NCBI GenBank assembly: GCA_014191755.1
Contig: BJHE01000006.1
Span: 45,869 to 109,868 of the forward strand
DNA: 64,000 nt
Direction of reading: 5' to 3'
Origin: Cyanobium sp.
GTDB taxonomy: Bacteria > Cyanobacteriota > Cyanobacteriia > PCC-6307 > Cyanobiaceae
Translations under genes and position numbers: made by a program
Notes under the pieces: model-generated
Database searches by the model: none
Told to the model about the DNA's origin: nothing
What the model saw: only the letters and a program-made list of their open reading frames with translations
Part shown: positions 37,908 to 46,196 of the stretch, one piece after another
Numbering within the stretch: position 1 is the first letter of the stretch
How the letters are laid out: the number at the start of each line of letters is the position of its first letter

Positions 37908-38666
37908 ATGCTCTCCCCCCCGGATTCCACCGCCGAAGCCAGCGCCGGAGCCGCGGGTCTCCCGGGGGGTGCCTCCATTCCGCCTGGCGCCGGCGGCCTG
38001 GGGCGCCGCGAGCGGATGGTGCTCGCTGCCGTGGCGGCCCTGCTGGCGGTCCTGCTGTTCTGGCTGCGGGGCGGGCTCCATCCGGCCGCACCCCTGGAAC
38101 GGCTGGCCCGCCAGTCGCCGGATCTGGCCACTGCCCTGAACAATGGCCGGCCCACCCTGGTGGAGTTCTACGCCGACTGGTGCGAAGCCTGCCGAACCAT
38201 GGCCCCGGCCATGGAAACGATCGAGCAGAAGCGGCGGGGGGCGCTCGATGTGGTGCTCCTGAACGTGGACAACCCCCGCTGGCAACCGGAATTGGAACGC
38301 TATGCGGTGAACGGCATCCCCCAGCTCGAATTATTCGATGCCGGCGGCCATTCCGTGGGCCGTTCGATCGGGGCCCGGCGCCCCGAGGAACTGGAGGCCC
38401 TCACCACGGCCCTGGTGGAGGCCAGGCCCCTGCCGCAGTTGGTCGGGGTTGGTGCCACCAGCAGCCTCGAAGAAGCCCCAGGCGCCTCCGCAGCCCCCGG
38501 CGGCGGGGGCGCTGGGAGTGACCCATCCGGGGCAGCCGATCGTCCTGCGGCCAGCGGTGCTTCCAGCCTGGAGGAATCCCCAGCCACGCCATCGGCCATC
38601 GCCGACAGCCCGCCATCCACCCAGCCCGGCCGCCGTGCCCCGATCGGTCCCCGCAGCCACGGCTGA
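37908..38666 (+). CDS. txlA: Membrane-anchored thioredoxin-like protein (TxlA/HCF164 type)
   Basis: 252 residues: a short Pro/Gly-rich N-terminus, one transmembrane helix (VLAAVAALLAVLLFWL, about 38-53), then a thioredoxin fold with FYADWCEACRTMAP (redox Cys92 and Cys95) and the cis-Pro region NGIPQLELFD. In cyanobacteria and plastids such proteins supply reductant across the thylakoid membrane, for example for cytochrome b6f assembly. The last ~80 residues are an Ala/Pro/Ser-rich tail without recognisable fold. thyX starts 46 bp downstream. Confidence 0.85.
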   Translation: MLSPPDSTAEASAGAAGLPGGASIPPGAGGLGRRERMVLAAVAALLAVLLFWLRGGLHPAAPLERLARQSPDLATALNNGRPTLVEFYADWCEACRTMAPAMETIEQKRRGALDVVLLNVDNPRWQPELERYAVNGIPQLELFDAGGHSVGRSIGARRPEELEALTTALVEARPLPQLVGVGATSSLEEAPGASAAPGGGGAGSDPSGAADRPAASGASSLEESPATPSAIADSPPSTQPGRRAPIGPRSHG

Positions 38667-38712
38667 GCGGAGCCCTCCACCGCCCCTTCCTGCTCGCCCT
38701 GCCCTGTCCACC

Positions 38713-39438
38713 ATGGATCCCCGCTTCCGGGTCGACCTGATCGCCGCCACGCCCAATCCCCAGCAGTGCGTGTACGCCGGCATGCATCAGGACTACAGCG
38801 AGGGCTTCGTGGCCGATGACCGGAAGGACTGGCCCGATGAACAGCGGGCCGGCGAGATCTGCGTGAAACGGTTGCTGGCCGGAGAGCGGGGCCATTACGG
38901 CCCCCTAGAGCACGCCCAGATCGTGCTCAATGTGGGCTGGTTTCCCCATTCGGTGATGCAGCAGGCCCGCACCCACCGGGTGGGAGTGAGCTTCGATGTG
39001 CAATCGATGCGCTACACGGGCGACCGGATCAGCAAGGCCGCCAAGCGCGAGCTGGAAATCGAAGAGGTGTTCTACCTGCGACCCGTGGGCGACTACAGCG
39101 ATCGGCAAGGCAAGAAGTATGCGTATACCGCAGACGAACGGGCCAAGGATCTTGCCCTCTGCCGCACCGCTGCCGAGCGCTACGCCGAGCAGCTAGAGGC
39201 CGGTTTTGCCGAGGAGCACGCCCGCGGCATCCTGCCCTTCGATTACCGCCAGCACTTCGTGGTGAGTTTCAGCCTGCGCGCCTTCCTGCACTTCCTGGAT
39301 CTGCGGGCCAAGCTCGACGCCCAGCAGGAGATCCGCGAGCTGTGCGATCTGATGTGGCCCCACCTTGTGGCCTGGGCGCCGCAGTTCGCAGCCTGGTATG
39401 AGAAGAGCCGGCTGCACAAGGCACGGTTGGCGCCCTGA
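38713..39438 (+). CDS. thyX: FAD-dependent thymidylate synthase
   Basis: Makes dTMP from dUMP using methylene-tetrahydrofolate, NADPH and FAD. The ATG at 38713 gives 241 residues (MDPRFRVDLIAATPN). The ThyX signature RTHRVGVSFDVQSMRY (86-101) fits RHRxxSxNxxSRY with limited substitutions, and the dUMP-binding FDYRQHFVVSFSLRAFLHFL is intact. dcd, which supplies dUTP/dUMP, is 0.9 kb away on the other strand. A small hairpin follows the gene. Confidence 0.94.
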   Translation: MDPRFRVDLIAATPNPQQCVYAGMHQDYSEGFVADDRKDWPDEQRAGEICVKRLLAGERGHYGPLEHAQIVLNVGWFPHSVMQQARTHRVGVSFDVQSMRYTGDRISKAAKRELEIEEVFYLRPVGDYSDRQGKKYAYTADERAKDLALCRTAAERYAEQLEAGFAEEHARGILPFDYRQHFVVSFSLRAFLHFLDLRAKLDAQQEIRELCDLMWPHLVAWAPQFAAWYEKSRLHKARLAP

Positions 39439-39467
39439 ACATGGCGAATGGGAAGCATGAGCCATTG

Positions 39468-39484
39468 GCTCTGATGATCAGAGC
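39468..39484 (+). terminator. Small hairpin after thyX
   Basis: GCTCTGA-TGA-TCAGAGC is a perfect 7-bp stem with a 3-nt loop, 29 bp after the thyX stop. There is no T-run. It is either a weak terminator or an mRNA-end structure. Confidence 0.4.
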
Positions 39485-39534
39485 TGCAATCAATGCCCAA
39501 CACACCACCATCAACAACAACGAGGCGAGATTTG

Positions 39535-40299
39535 ATGATGCCCATGGCAGCGCTCTCCGGACAAGACCTCAGCAACGGCCTCAGCACGCAACTCCGGCGC
39601 CTCGCCGCAGACATGCTCGCTGTGTGCAGTGATCCCGGCGACGTGCCCCACGCCCTTGATCTACTCAACGCCAGCTACGCCACACCGGCAGCCGCCGCGG
39701 CCCGGGCACGTCTGAAGGGCGATCCCGCCATCGCATCCCTGATGCGGGAACGCTATTGGGGTCCCTGGCCAAGCCAGGACACGCTCGCCTCCCTGCCACC
39801 GGGAAGCCTGGGCCATGTCTATGGCCACCTGTTGGCCGACCAGGGCCTGGAACCCCTACCGCCACCGGAGTTTCCGCCGGGGGCCGATGGCGATGACATC
39901 TACCTGCAGCGGCGCATCCGCGCCAGCCATGACGTGTGGCATGCGATTGCCGGCTGCCCCACCACCGTGGCCGGTGAAGCCGCCATGAACGGCCTGACCA
40001 CCGAACATCTGCGCTGGCCCGGTTGCGCCCTCCTGCTGGCCGCCGATCTGCTCCACCGGGTTCACGATGGGCAAACCCCCGGAGGCCCCGAAGTGGATGT
40101 GGGCCTGGCGATCGCCTACGGACTGGAGCTGGGAGCGAGCGCAACAAGTCCGCTGCTGGCCCAGCGCTGGGAGGAAGGCTGGGAACGGCCCCTGGCTGCA
40201 TGGCGCGAGGACCTGGGGCTCACAGCGCTGATCGCGCGGAATCCATTCACAACTGCGGTCACAGCTGCGGCACTCGACCAGGCAGGAATGCTCAGATGA
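39535..40299 (+). CDS. Coq4 family protein
   Basis: 254 residues from the ATG at 39535. The Coq4 metal motif HDxxH-x11-E is exact: H132, D133, H136 and E148 in SHDVWHAIAGCPTTVAGEAA, followed by LTTEHLRWPGCALLLAADLL. In eukaryotes Coq4 acts in ubiquinone synthesis on the C1 position of the ring. Cyanobacteria make plastoquinone, not ubiquinone, so a role in quinone or related lipid metabolism is inference. Alternative starts at 39538 and 39544 are possible. It converges with dcd. Confidence 0.85.
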   Translation: MMPMAALSGQDLSNGLSTQLRRLAADMLAVCSDPGDVPHALDLLNASYATPAAAAARARLKGDPAIASLMRERYWGPWPSQDTLASLPPGSLGHVYGHLLADQGLEPLPPPEFPPGADGDDIYLQRRIRASHDVWHAIAGCPTTVAGEAAMNGLTTEHLRWPGCALLLAADLLHRVHDGQTPGGPEVDVGLAIAYGLELGASATSPLLAQRWEEGWERPLAAWREDLGLTALIARNPFTTAVTAAALDQAGMLR

Positions 40300-40350
40300 T
40301 CGCCTGGGCTCGGGGCTACCAGCCGTGGATCGCCGTGTTCAGAAGGCTCC

Positions 40351-40944
40351 TCACACCTTCGCCAGCGTCACACGCTCCGGCTGGTGCTGGTATTTGCCGG
40401 CCCGATCCTGGTAGGTGATATCGCAGGGATCGCCCTCGAAGAAGAGCAGCTGGCAGATGCCCTCGTTGGCATAGATGCGGCAATCGGCGCCGGAGGAATT
40501 GCTGAATTCCAGAGTGAGGTGGCCCTCCCAGCTGGCCTCAGCCGGCGTGGTGTTCACAATGATGCCCAGGCGAGCATAGGTGCTCTTGCCCAGGCAGATC
40601 ACCGTGATGTTGGCCGGCACCTTCATGCGCTCCAAGGCCACCCCCAGACCATAGGAATGGGCGGGCAGGATGAAGTAGTCCCCATCCTCATCGCGATGCA
40701 GCGGTGCGGGCTCGAGGTTGGCCGGATTAAACCGTTTCGGGTTCATCACCGTGCCGGGCACATGGCGGAAGATCAGGAATTCCTTGCTCGAAAGCCGCAG
40801 GTCGTAGCCGTAGGAGGAACAGCCAAAACTGAGCACTGGCCCGCTGCGCGTCTCGGGATCGAGGTGGCGAACCAGGGTGGCCTGGAACGGCTCCAGCAGG
40901 CCGGCGGCAGCCTGCTCGTTGATCCAGCGGTCGTTCTTGAGCAT
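40351..40944 (-). CDS. dcd: dCTP deaminase
   Basis: Deaminates dCTP to dUTP, feeding dTTP synthesis. 197 residues with MLKNDRWINEQAAAGLLEPF, GCSSYGYDLRLSSKEFLIF, the catalytic-site region NTTPAEASWEGHLTLEFSNS and GICQLLFFEGD. The C-terminal YQDRAGKYQHQPERVTLAKV closes over the nucleotide in this family. It is 32 bp after the CobO-like gene and opposite thyX/Coq4. Confidence 0.95.
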   Translation of the reverse strand: MLKNDRWINEQAAAGLLEPFQATLVRHLDPETRSGPVLSFGCSSYGYDLRLSSKEFLIFRHVPGTVMNPKRFNPANLEPAPLHRDEDGDYFILPAHSYGLGVALERMKVPANITVICLGKSTYARLGIIVNTTPAEASWEGHLTLEFSNSSGADCRIYANEGICQLLFFEGDPCDITYQDRAGKYQHQPERVTLAKV

Positions 40945-40976
40945 CGGCTTGGAGGGGAGCGGGCCGGCGGTGGGAC

Positions 40977-41591
40977 CTAAGGGGCGCGACGCAGTTGGGT
41001 GACCTGGTCGGCCATCGCCATCAGGGCCGCGGGCATCGAGGGGCCAGTCAGGATGACATCCAGATGGGCGGGGCGTCGCTCCAGGGTGTCGGTGACCTCG
41101 TTGGCCGGCAGGTAGCCGAGTTCGACCGCCAGCCCCAGTTCATCGAGCACCAGCAGATCCACGGCACCGCTGAGCAGTTGATCGCGGCTGTAGGCCCACA
41201 CGGCTTGCACGGCCTCAAGGGGGTCATCGGCGGCGAAATTGATGGCATTAGGCCCTGCGACGGAAACGGCGACGCTGGGCGCCAAGGAGGCCGCTTCCAC
41301 CTCCAGGCAATGGGGAGTGGCCGGGCGCAGCCACTGGAGCCGCCCACAGAGCCAGAGCGAGCCCTCCACGCCCTGGTCCACGCCGCCCTTGAGGAACTGG
41401 CTGATCAGCACCCGGCTGCCCAAGCCCGCCGTGCGTAAGGCCTGGCTGAACACCGCCGCGAAGCTGCCGCGGAACGGGGCGGTGTGGATCTGCAGCAGTC
41501 CCTCAGGCCGAGGCACCAGCCGCAAGGGAGGCCGCCGACCACCGGCTTCGCCCCTGGGGCTGTGGCGATGGCTGGCAAGGCTGGCGGTCAT
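40977..41591 (-). CDS. CobO/BtuR-like P-loop protein with altered Walker A
   Basis: 204 residues from the ATG at 41591, related to corrinoid adenosyltransferases (CobO/BtuR), which attach the adenosyl group to cobalamin. The homologous core is seen in LRTAGLGSRVLISQFLKGGV, VDLLVLDELGLAVELGYLP (Walker B-like) and HLDVILTGPSMPAALMAMAD. The ATP-binding GxxGxGKT is replaced by HTAPFRGSFAAVF, so adenosyltransferase activity is doubtful. The gene pair with dcd, upstream of ntcA, resembles the order in marine Synechococcus as I recall it. Confidence 0.72.
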   Translation of the reverse strand: MTASLASHRHSPRGEAGGRRPPLRLVPRPEGLLQIHTAPFRGSFAAVFSQALRTAGLGSRVLISQFLKGGVDQGVEGSLWLCGRLQWLRPATPHCLEVEAASLAPSVAVSVAGPNAINFAADDPLEAVQAVWAYSRDQLLSGAVDLLVLDELGLAVELGYLPANEVTDTLERRPAHLDVILTGPSMPAALMAMADQVTQLRRAP

Positions 41592-42059
41592 GGACGAGGG
41601 ATAGAGGAACAACAGCAACCCGGCCCCCACACCGCCAAAAACCCCTCAATGGGATTGCTGGCAAGGCGATGGAAGCTGGATTCCAGAAGGGTTGGGAGGA
41701 CGGGTTTGTCGGGTGGTGATCGGATCGGATCCGGACCCCGTGAACTGAATGTAGCGGCCCGGGCAAGCAGAGAACACCACCCCTGGTGGATCCGTCGCGA
41801 ACGCTTCCAAACAGCAGCGAAGCCCCGGGCCGGCCTGGGGAGATCAGCGCCTGATCAGCCGCAGCCTGCGGGCGGCCCTCGATCTCGAGGCACTAGGGAA
41901 GCGCTCCCGATCCTGCTGAACCTCGCCGCCACGGGCATCAGCCAACTTCAGACCTGGCAGCGGCAGGTGCTGGCGAAACGCCCGGCGGAGCAAACCGTGT
42001 GATTTGCTACAAGGAAGCGGCCAGGCGATCCTTAGCTTCCAGATTCCCGTACCTGCCCC
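41592..42059. other. Divergent spacer upstream of ntcA
   Basis: I see no convincing gene in this 468-bp stretch between the CobO-like gene and ntcA; open frames here lack family resemblance or a proper start. Its notable content is the NtcA-type site and a candidate -10 box just before ntcA. Confidence 0.5.
41997..42039 (+). promoter_or_regulatory. NtcA-type binding site and -10 box before ntcA
   Basis: GTG-N8-TAC (41997-42010, GTGTGATTTGCTAC) departs by one base from the NtcA consensus GTA-N8-TAC. TAGCTT (42034-42039) fits the TAN3T -10 form and is 23 bp downstream, the spacing of NtcA-activated promoters. The ntcA ATG follows at 42060. Autoactivation is known for ntcA in other cyanobacteria. 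Confidence 0.55.
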
Positions 42060-42800
42060 ATGGTCGGCGCCACGCGCGGATTCAGCCGCCTAGCGAGCAC
42101 TCCGTCCAGCGGGTCTCCGGGGGCCGTGGCGTCCACCGGAACTGCCGTGACCCCAGGCCCGACACTGCTTGAAGTGATCCGGAGCTTATCGGGCAGCAGC
42201 GTTGAAACGATCGAACGCAGCAAAACGATCTTCTTTCCCGGTGATCCCGCCGAACGGGTCTACCTATTGAGGCGCGGTGCCGTACGGCTGTCGAGGGTCT
42301 ACGAATCGGGGGAGGAGATCACCGTGGCCCTGCTGCGGGAAAACAGCCTCTTCGGAGTGCTCTCCCTACTCACCGGCCAGCGCTCAGATCGCTTCTATCA
42401 CGCCATCGCCTTCACCCGGGTGGAGATGGTCACGGCCCCGGCCACCTCGGTGCGGCGGGCCATCGAGCAGGACGCCAGCGTGGGGCTGCTGCTGCTGCAG
42501 GGCCTCTCCTCCCGCATCCTGCAGACCGAAACCATGATCGAAACTCTCACCCATCGCGACATGAGCTCGCGGCTGGTGAGTTTCCTGCTGGTGCTCTGCC
42601 GCGACTTCGGCGTTCCCAGCAACGAGGGCATCACCATCGACCTGCGCCTCTCCCACCAGGCGATCGCCGAAGCGATCGGCTCCACCCGGGTCACGATCAC
42701 CCGACTGCTCGGAGACCTGCGCAACGACGGTCTGGTGCAGATCGACCGCAAGAAAATCACCGTGTTCGACCCGGTGGCCCTGGCTAAACGGTTCAGCTGA
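42060..42800 (+). CDS. ntcA: Global nitrogen regulator NtcA
   Basis: CRP-family transcription factor that senses 2-oxoglutarate and activates nitrogen-assimilation genes. 246 residues: about 35 N-terminal Ser/Gly/Thr-rich residues precede the cyclic-nucleotide-fold domain ([34 protein letters not shown]). The helix-turn-helix is [20 protein letters not shown] (about 197-216), highly conserved in NtcA. The N-terminal extension makes it longer than the typical 222-225 residues. A shorter start is possible, but the ATG at 42060 lies well placed behind the putative promoter. Confidence 0.96.
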   Translation: MVGATRGFSRLASTPSSGSPGAVASTGTAVTPGPTLLEVIRSLSGSSVETIERSKTIFFPGDPAERVYLLRRGAVRLSRVYESGEEITVALLRENSLFGVLSLLTGQRSDRFYHAIAFTRVEMVTAPATSVRRAIEQDASVGLLLLQGLSSRILQTETMIETLTHRDMSSRLVSFLLVLCRDFGVPSNEGITIDLRLSHQAIAEAIGSTRVTITRLLGDLRNDGLVQIDRKKITVFDPVALAKRFS

Positions 42801-42955
42801 TCGCGGGTCGCAGCGCCCCCATCCCGGGGCCATAACCACGCAAGCAGGCTGATCTCGGCGCCGTCCTGATCCCCGCGATCGACGCCTGAGCGACGGACAC
42901 GGGGGCCGGCAGCGGTTCGTTGCTCGGGGATACTGGTTTTGAATTGGAGCAGGGC

Positions 42956-44230
42956 GTGTCGGGCTGGCTGCTGATCGTGGCGCTGCTGGTGCTCGGCGGC
43001 GTGCTCTCCACCCTCGGCGACCGGCTGGGCAGCAAGGTGGGCAAGGCCCGGCTCAGCCTCTTCAACCTCAGACCCCGCAAGACCGCCGTGGTGATCACGG
43101 CCCTCACGGGCAGCCTGATCAGCGCCATCTCCCTCGGCCTGATGCTGCTGGTGAGCAACCAACTGCGAGTGGGGTTGTTTCAACTGGATCAGATTCAGGC
43201 CCGCCTGCGCGACAGCCGCACCGCCTTGGCGCGCAGCCAGGCCGACCTGGAAGAAAACCGCCGCGAGCTGGCTCGCAGCCGTGCCGACGTGCAGCGAGCG
43301 GAACAGGGCCGCCGCCAGGCCCAGCAAGGGCGACAAGAGGCAGTGCAACGCCGGCAGCAGGTGCAGCAGGAGCTCAGCTCGACCAAGGGACGGGTGGACA
43401 ACCTGCGCCAGGAACTGCAGCCGCTTCAGCGGGAACGGATCCGGCTGGAGAGCGAGCGCCAGCGGCTCAACCGTGACGTGAAGGGCCGCGACGCCGAGAT
43501 TCGCCGCAATGAAGCTGAACTCAAGGGGGTGCGCCAGCGCATCGCCGCCGGCGAGGCCGAACTGAAACAGCTGGAAACCAATGTGATCGCCCTGCGCCGC
43601 GGCGACGTGGTGATCGCCAGTGGCCAGCCCTTGGCCACGGTGCGGGTGAAACTCCAGCGCAGCGGCCAGGCCAAGGATGTGATCGATGCCCTGCTCCAGC
43701 AGGCCAATTTGGCCGCCTTCCGGCTGCTCCTGCCCGACCGCCCCGCGGACCGCCAGATTCTGCTGGTGCCCAAAAGCGACATCGAGCGCCTCCAGACCAT
43801 GCTCGGCACCTCGGGCACCTGGGTGATCACGATCCGCTCGGCCGCCAACGTGCTGCGAGGGGAAGGCCGGGTGGTGGGCTTCCCCGATCTGCGTCCCAAC
43901 CGACCGGTGGTGCGCCAGGGGGATGTGCTGGCCCGCACCGCCCTGGAGGGGGATGAACGCAGCAGCGACGAGATCCGCAGCCGGCTCAATCTGCTCCTGG
44001 CCGCCGCCTTCTCCAGGGTCCAGCGGCAGGGAACACTGGTGGATGGTCTGCAGGTGGACGGTAACAACTTCACCGAACTGGGCCGGGCTCTGGCAGACCG
44101 GCCGGCTGGGCAGAAGGCCACTTTGGAGGCGGTAGTGGTGCGCAACGCCGACACCCCCGATCCGATCGCGGTGGAACTGCGCTGGGTGGGCCGCAACCAG
44201 ACGAACGGCCCCAGGCCCGCTGCCCCATGA
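42956..44230 (+). CDS. DUF3084 membrane coiled-coil protein
   Basis: Cyanobacterial protein of unknown function. The GTG at 42956 gives 424 residues beginning MSGWLLIVALLVLGGVLSTL, the family start; TTG codons at 42920 and 42944 are alternatives. Two transmembrane helices (about 1-22 and 42-66) flank SLFNLRPRKTAV. A long Arg/Gln/Glu-rich coiled coil (about 75-205) precedes a globular C-terminal domain (GDVVIASGQPLATVRVKLQR onward). Its stop overlaps the yqgF start (ATGA, 44227-44230), so the two are coupled. Confidence 0.87.
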   Translation: MSGWLLIVALLVLGGVLSTLGDRLGSKVGKARLSLFNLRPRKTAVVITALTGSLISAISLGLMLLVSNQLRVGLFQLDQIQARLRDSRTALARSQADLEENRRELARSRADVQRAEQGRRQAQQGRQEAVQRRQQVQQELSSTKGRVDNLRQELQPLQRERIRLESERQRLNRDVKGRDAEIRRNEAELKGVRQRIAAGEAELKQLETNVIALRRGDVVIASGQPLATVRVKLQRSGQAKDVIDALLQQANLAAFRLLLPDRPADRQILLVPKSDIERLQTMLGTSGTWVITIRSAANVLRGEGRVVGFPDLRPNRPVVRQGDVLARTALEGDERSSDEIRSRLNLLLAAAFSRVQRQGTLVDGLQVDGNNFTELGRALADRPAGQKATLEAVVVRNADTPDPIAVELRWVGRNQTNGPRPAAP

Positions 44231-44721
44231 CACAGCCTGGGGCCCTGATCGGAGTTGATCCCCGGGATCCCCAGGGCAGGGGCGTGGTGGCGGCCCTCGA
44301 CCCGGGCCGCAGCAAGTGCGGGCTGATCCGCACCGACCCCCAGCGTCGCTGCATCGAGGAGGCCCTGGTGCTTCCTCCCGGTCCCTGCCGGGAGCGGCTG
44401 CTGACTTGGCATCGTGACCTGAAGCTGGCAGTGGTGGTGCTGGGCGATGGCACCGGCAGCCGCAGCTGGCAGGAGCGGCTGGCCGGAGAGTTGCCGCTGC
44501 TGCTGGTGGACGAACACGGCTCCACCCTGGCCGCCCGGCGGCGCTATTGGCAGCTGGAGCCAGCCCGAGGCTGGCAGTGCCTGCTTCCCGAAGGCCTGCG
44601 CCAGCCCCCCCGCGACTGGGACGACGTGGTGGCCCAACTGCTGCTGGAGCGCTGGCTGGGCCAGCCGCTGGAGCGGGCCGCGGCGGCCGGCCTGGGGCTC
44701 AGAAGGCCGCCCGCACCGTGA
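44227..44721 (+). CDS. YqgF/RuvX-like RNase H-fold nuclease
   Basis: 164-residue protein with the YqgF fold, a RuvC-like RNase H domain implicated in pre-16S rRNA processing. The first catalytic aspartate lies in VVAALDPGRSKCGLIRTD. Later matches are LLLVDEHGSTLAARRRYWQL and a possible catalytic acid in PRDWDDVVAQLLLERWL. A ~20-residue leader is cyanobacterial. It is translationally coupled to the DUF3084 gene. Its last 23 bp overlap the 3' end of the convergent DUF3146 gene. Confidence 0.82.
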   Translation: MTQPGALIGVDPRDPQGRGVVAALDPGRSKCGLIRTDPQRRCIEEALVLPPGPCRERLLTWHRDLKLAVVVLGDGTGSRSWQERLAGELPLLLVDEHGSTLAARRRYWQLEPARGWQCLLPEGLRQPPRDWDDVVAQLLLERWLGQPLERAAAAGLGLRRPPAP

Positions 44722-44956
44722 ACATGTAGTCGCCGCCAGGCTCCAGCTGGTAATCGGCCTTGAGCAGAAAGCGGAGCAGTGCGTCCTGAATCAGGGCGCG
44801 ACCCAGGGAGGGCTCCACACTCAGCTCGCCCCGATCGAAGGCCCAGCGAAAGGTCCACTGGAAGCTGCCGGCGTTCACCTCCCCCTCGAGCAGGGCTGGT
44901 TTAAAGCTCTGATGCAGCACCCGCAGCCGCGCCGTGGTGGTGGGCAACCGGCTCAC
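44699..44956 (-). CDS. DUF3146 family protein
   Basis: 85-residue cyanobacterial protein of unknown function. Conserved parts are MSRLPTTTARLRVLHQSF, FQWTFRWAFDRGELSVEPSL, GRALIQDALLRFL and the C-terminal YQLEPGGDYMFTVRA. Its ATG overlaps the pth stop (44953-44956), so it is coupled to pth, and it converges with yqgF. Confidence 0.85.
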   Translation of the reverse strand: MSRLPTTTARLRVLHQSFKPALLEGEVNAGSFQWTFRWAFDRGELSVEPSLGRALIQDALLRFLLKADYQLEPGGDYMFTVRAAF

Positions 44957-45567
44957 GGGGCGGTGGCGACGGGCTCGGCCCGGAAGGCATTGAGGCGGTT
45001 GCCGGCCCGCTCGATCCCGAGGCGGCGGATCAGGTCGATGCCGCTGATCACTTCAGTGAGCACCGCATCAAGCACGGGGCGCTCGCTGCTACTGAAGCGG
45101 CCCAGCACATGGCCCACCGTGCGGGCCTTCCGCTCCTGGGGCTCCTGAGCCGGGGCGCCGATGCCGATCCGCAGCCGGGCGAACTCCTGGCTGCCCAGGT
45201 GCTGAATCGTGCTGCGCAGGCCATTGTGGCCGCCGGCGCTGCCGGAGGCCCGCAGCCGCAGCCGGCCAAAGGGAAGGTCCATGTCGTCCACCAACACCAG
45301 CAGTTGGCTGGGTTCGAGCCGGAACCAGTCGAGGGCGGAGCGGATCGAGCGGCCGCTCTCATTCATGTAGGTCTGGGGCATCAGCAATCGCAACCTCTGC
45401 GGGCCGCTGCCGATTTCGGCTAGCAAGCCCTGGAGCCGGGGCTGGTTACGGAAAGGTGCCGATTCGACGGCCGCCAGGCGCTCCAGCAGCATGAAACCCA
45501 CGTTGTGACGGGTTTCCGCGTAGCGGCTGCCCGGATTACCTAGGCCCACGAGCAACTGGAGATCCAA
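44953..45567 (-). CDS. pth: Peptidyl-tRNA hydrolase
   Basis: Recycles tRNA from peptidyl-tRNAs released during translation. 204 residues with LLVGLGNPGSRYAETRHNVG (catalytic His near 21), VDDMDLPFGRLRLRASGSAG and GGHNGLRSTIQHLGSQEFAR. All active-site residues are visible. It is 16 bp after tatA and coupled to DUF3146. Confidence 0.96.
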   Translation of the reverse strand: MDLQLLVGLGNPGSRYAETRHNVGFMLLERLAAVESAPFRNQPRLQGLLAEIGSGPQRLRLLMPQTYMNESGRSIRSALDWFRLEPSQLLVLVDDMDLPFGRLRLRASGSAGGHNGLRSTIQHLGSQEFARLRIGIGAPAQEPQERKARTVGHVLGRFSSSERPVLDAVLTEVISGIDLIRRLGIERAGNRLNAFRAEPVATAP

Positions 45568-45583
45568 GGAGAAACCCCGCGGC

Positions 45584-45949
45584 TCAGCTGTCGGGAGTAT
45601 CGCTGGCCACGGACGCTGGGATGCTGCCTGAGGCCGGCTCAGATCCAGGAGCAGACACCAAGGACATGGGGATCGCAGGGGTGATCGCCTGGACCGAAGG
45701 ATCCGTGGTCGGTGCAGAAACGGGGAGCATCGCAGCCACTGAAGCGACGGCTTGGGCGCCGGAGGATTCCGATTCAGGAGTTACCGCCTGGCGGAACTCC
45801 TTCTCAAACTCCTGGGACGCGCTCTGGAAGCCCCTCAGGGTCTTGCCGAGGGTCTTTCCCAGCTCAGGAAGTCGCTTCGGACCGAATACCAAAAGACCGA
45901 TGGCGGCGATCACCGCCATTTCCGGGAGGCCGATGCCGAAGACGTTCAT
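45584..45949 (-). CDS. tatA: Sec-independent translocase protein TatA/E
   Basis: Pore-forming component of the twin-arginine translocase in plasma and thylakoid membranes. 121 residues: one N-terminal helix (GLPEMAVIAAIGLLVFGP), the hinge FGPKRLPELGKTLGKTLRGF with the conserved FGP, an amphipathic helix, then a Ser/Pro/Ala-rich tail from about residue 60. psbH is 46 bp upstream on the same strand and pth 16 bp downstream. Confidence 0.93.
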   Translation of the reverse strand: MNVFGIGLPEMAVIAAIGLLVFGPKRLPELGKTLGKTLRGFQSASQEFEKEFRQAVTPESESSGAQAVASVAAMLPVSAPTTDPSVQAITPAIPMSLVSAPGSEPASGSIPASVASDTPDS

Positions 45950-45995
45950 GGGGAGTGGGCTGGAGGGGCCGGAAGACCCGGGACAGGGCCCGGCC

Positions 45996-46196
45996 TCAGC
46001 TGAGGCCGTTCCAATTGACGTTGATGCCTTCGAGCAGCAGCGACTTGTTGTAGAGCTGGAGAATCACCAGCAGAAAGACGAGAAACAGGAGCATGGCCAC
46101 ACCCATCACCGGCGTGGTGCCCCAACCGGGGACCACTTTGCCGTACTCGGAGTTCAGGGGGCGAAGAAAGTCTCCCAGTCTGGTGCGTTGGGCCAT
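45996..46196 (-). CDS. psbH: Photosystem II protein PsbH
   Basis: Single-helix 66-residue PSII core subunit near CP47, involved in quinone-site stability. The sequence begins [20 protein letters not shown] and continues [20 protein letters not shown], which is diagnostic. The C-terminus INVNWNGLS is intact. It diverges from psbN, the standard cyanobacterial arrangement, and is followed by tatA. Confidence 0.97.
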   Translation of the reverse strand: MAQRTRLGDFLRPLNSEYGKVVPGWGTTPVMGVAMLLFLVFLLVILQLYNKSLLLEGINVNWNGLS

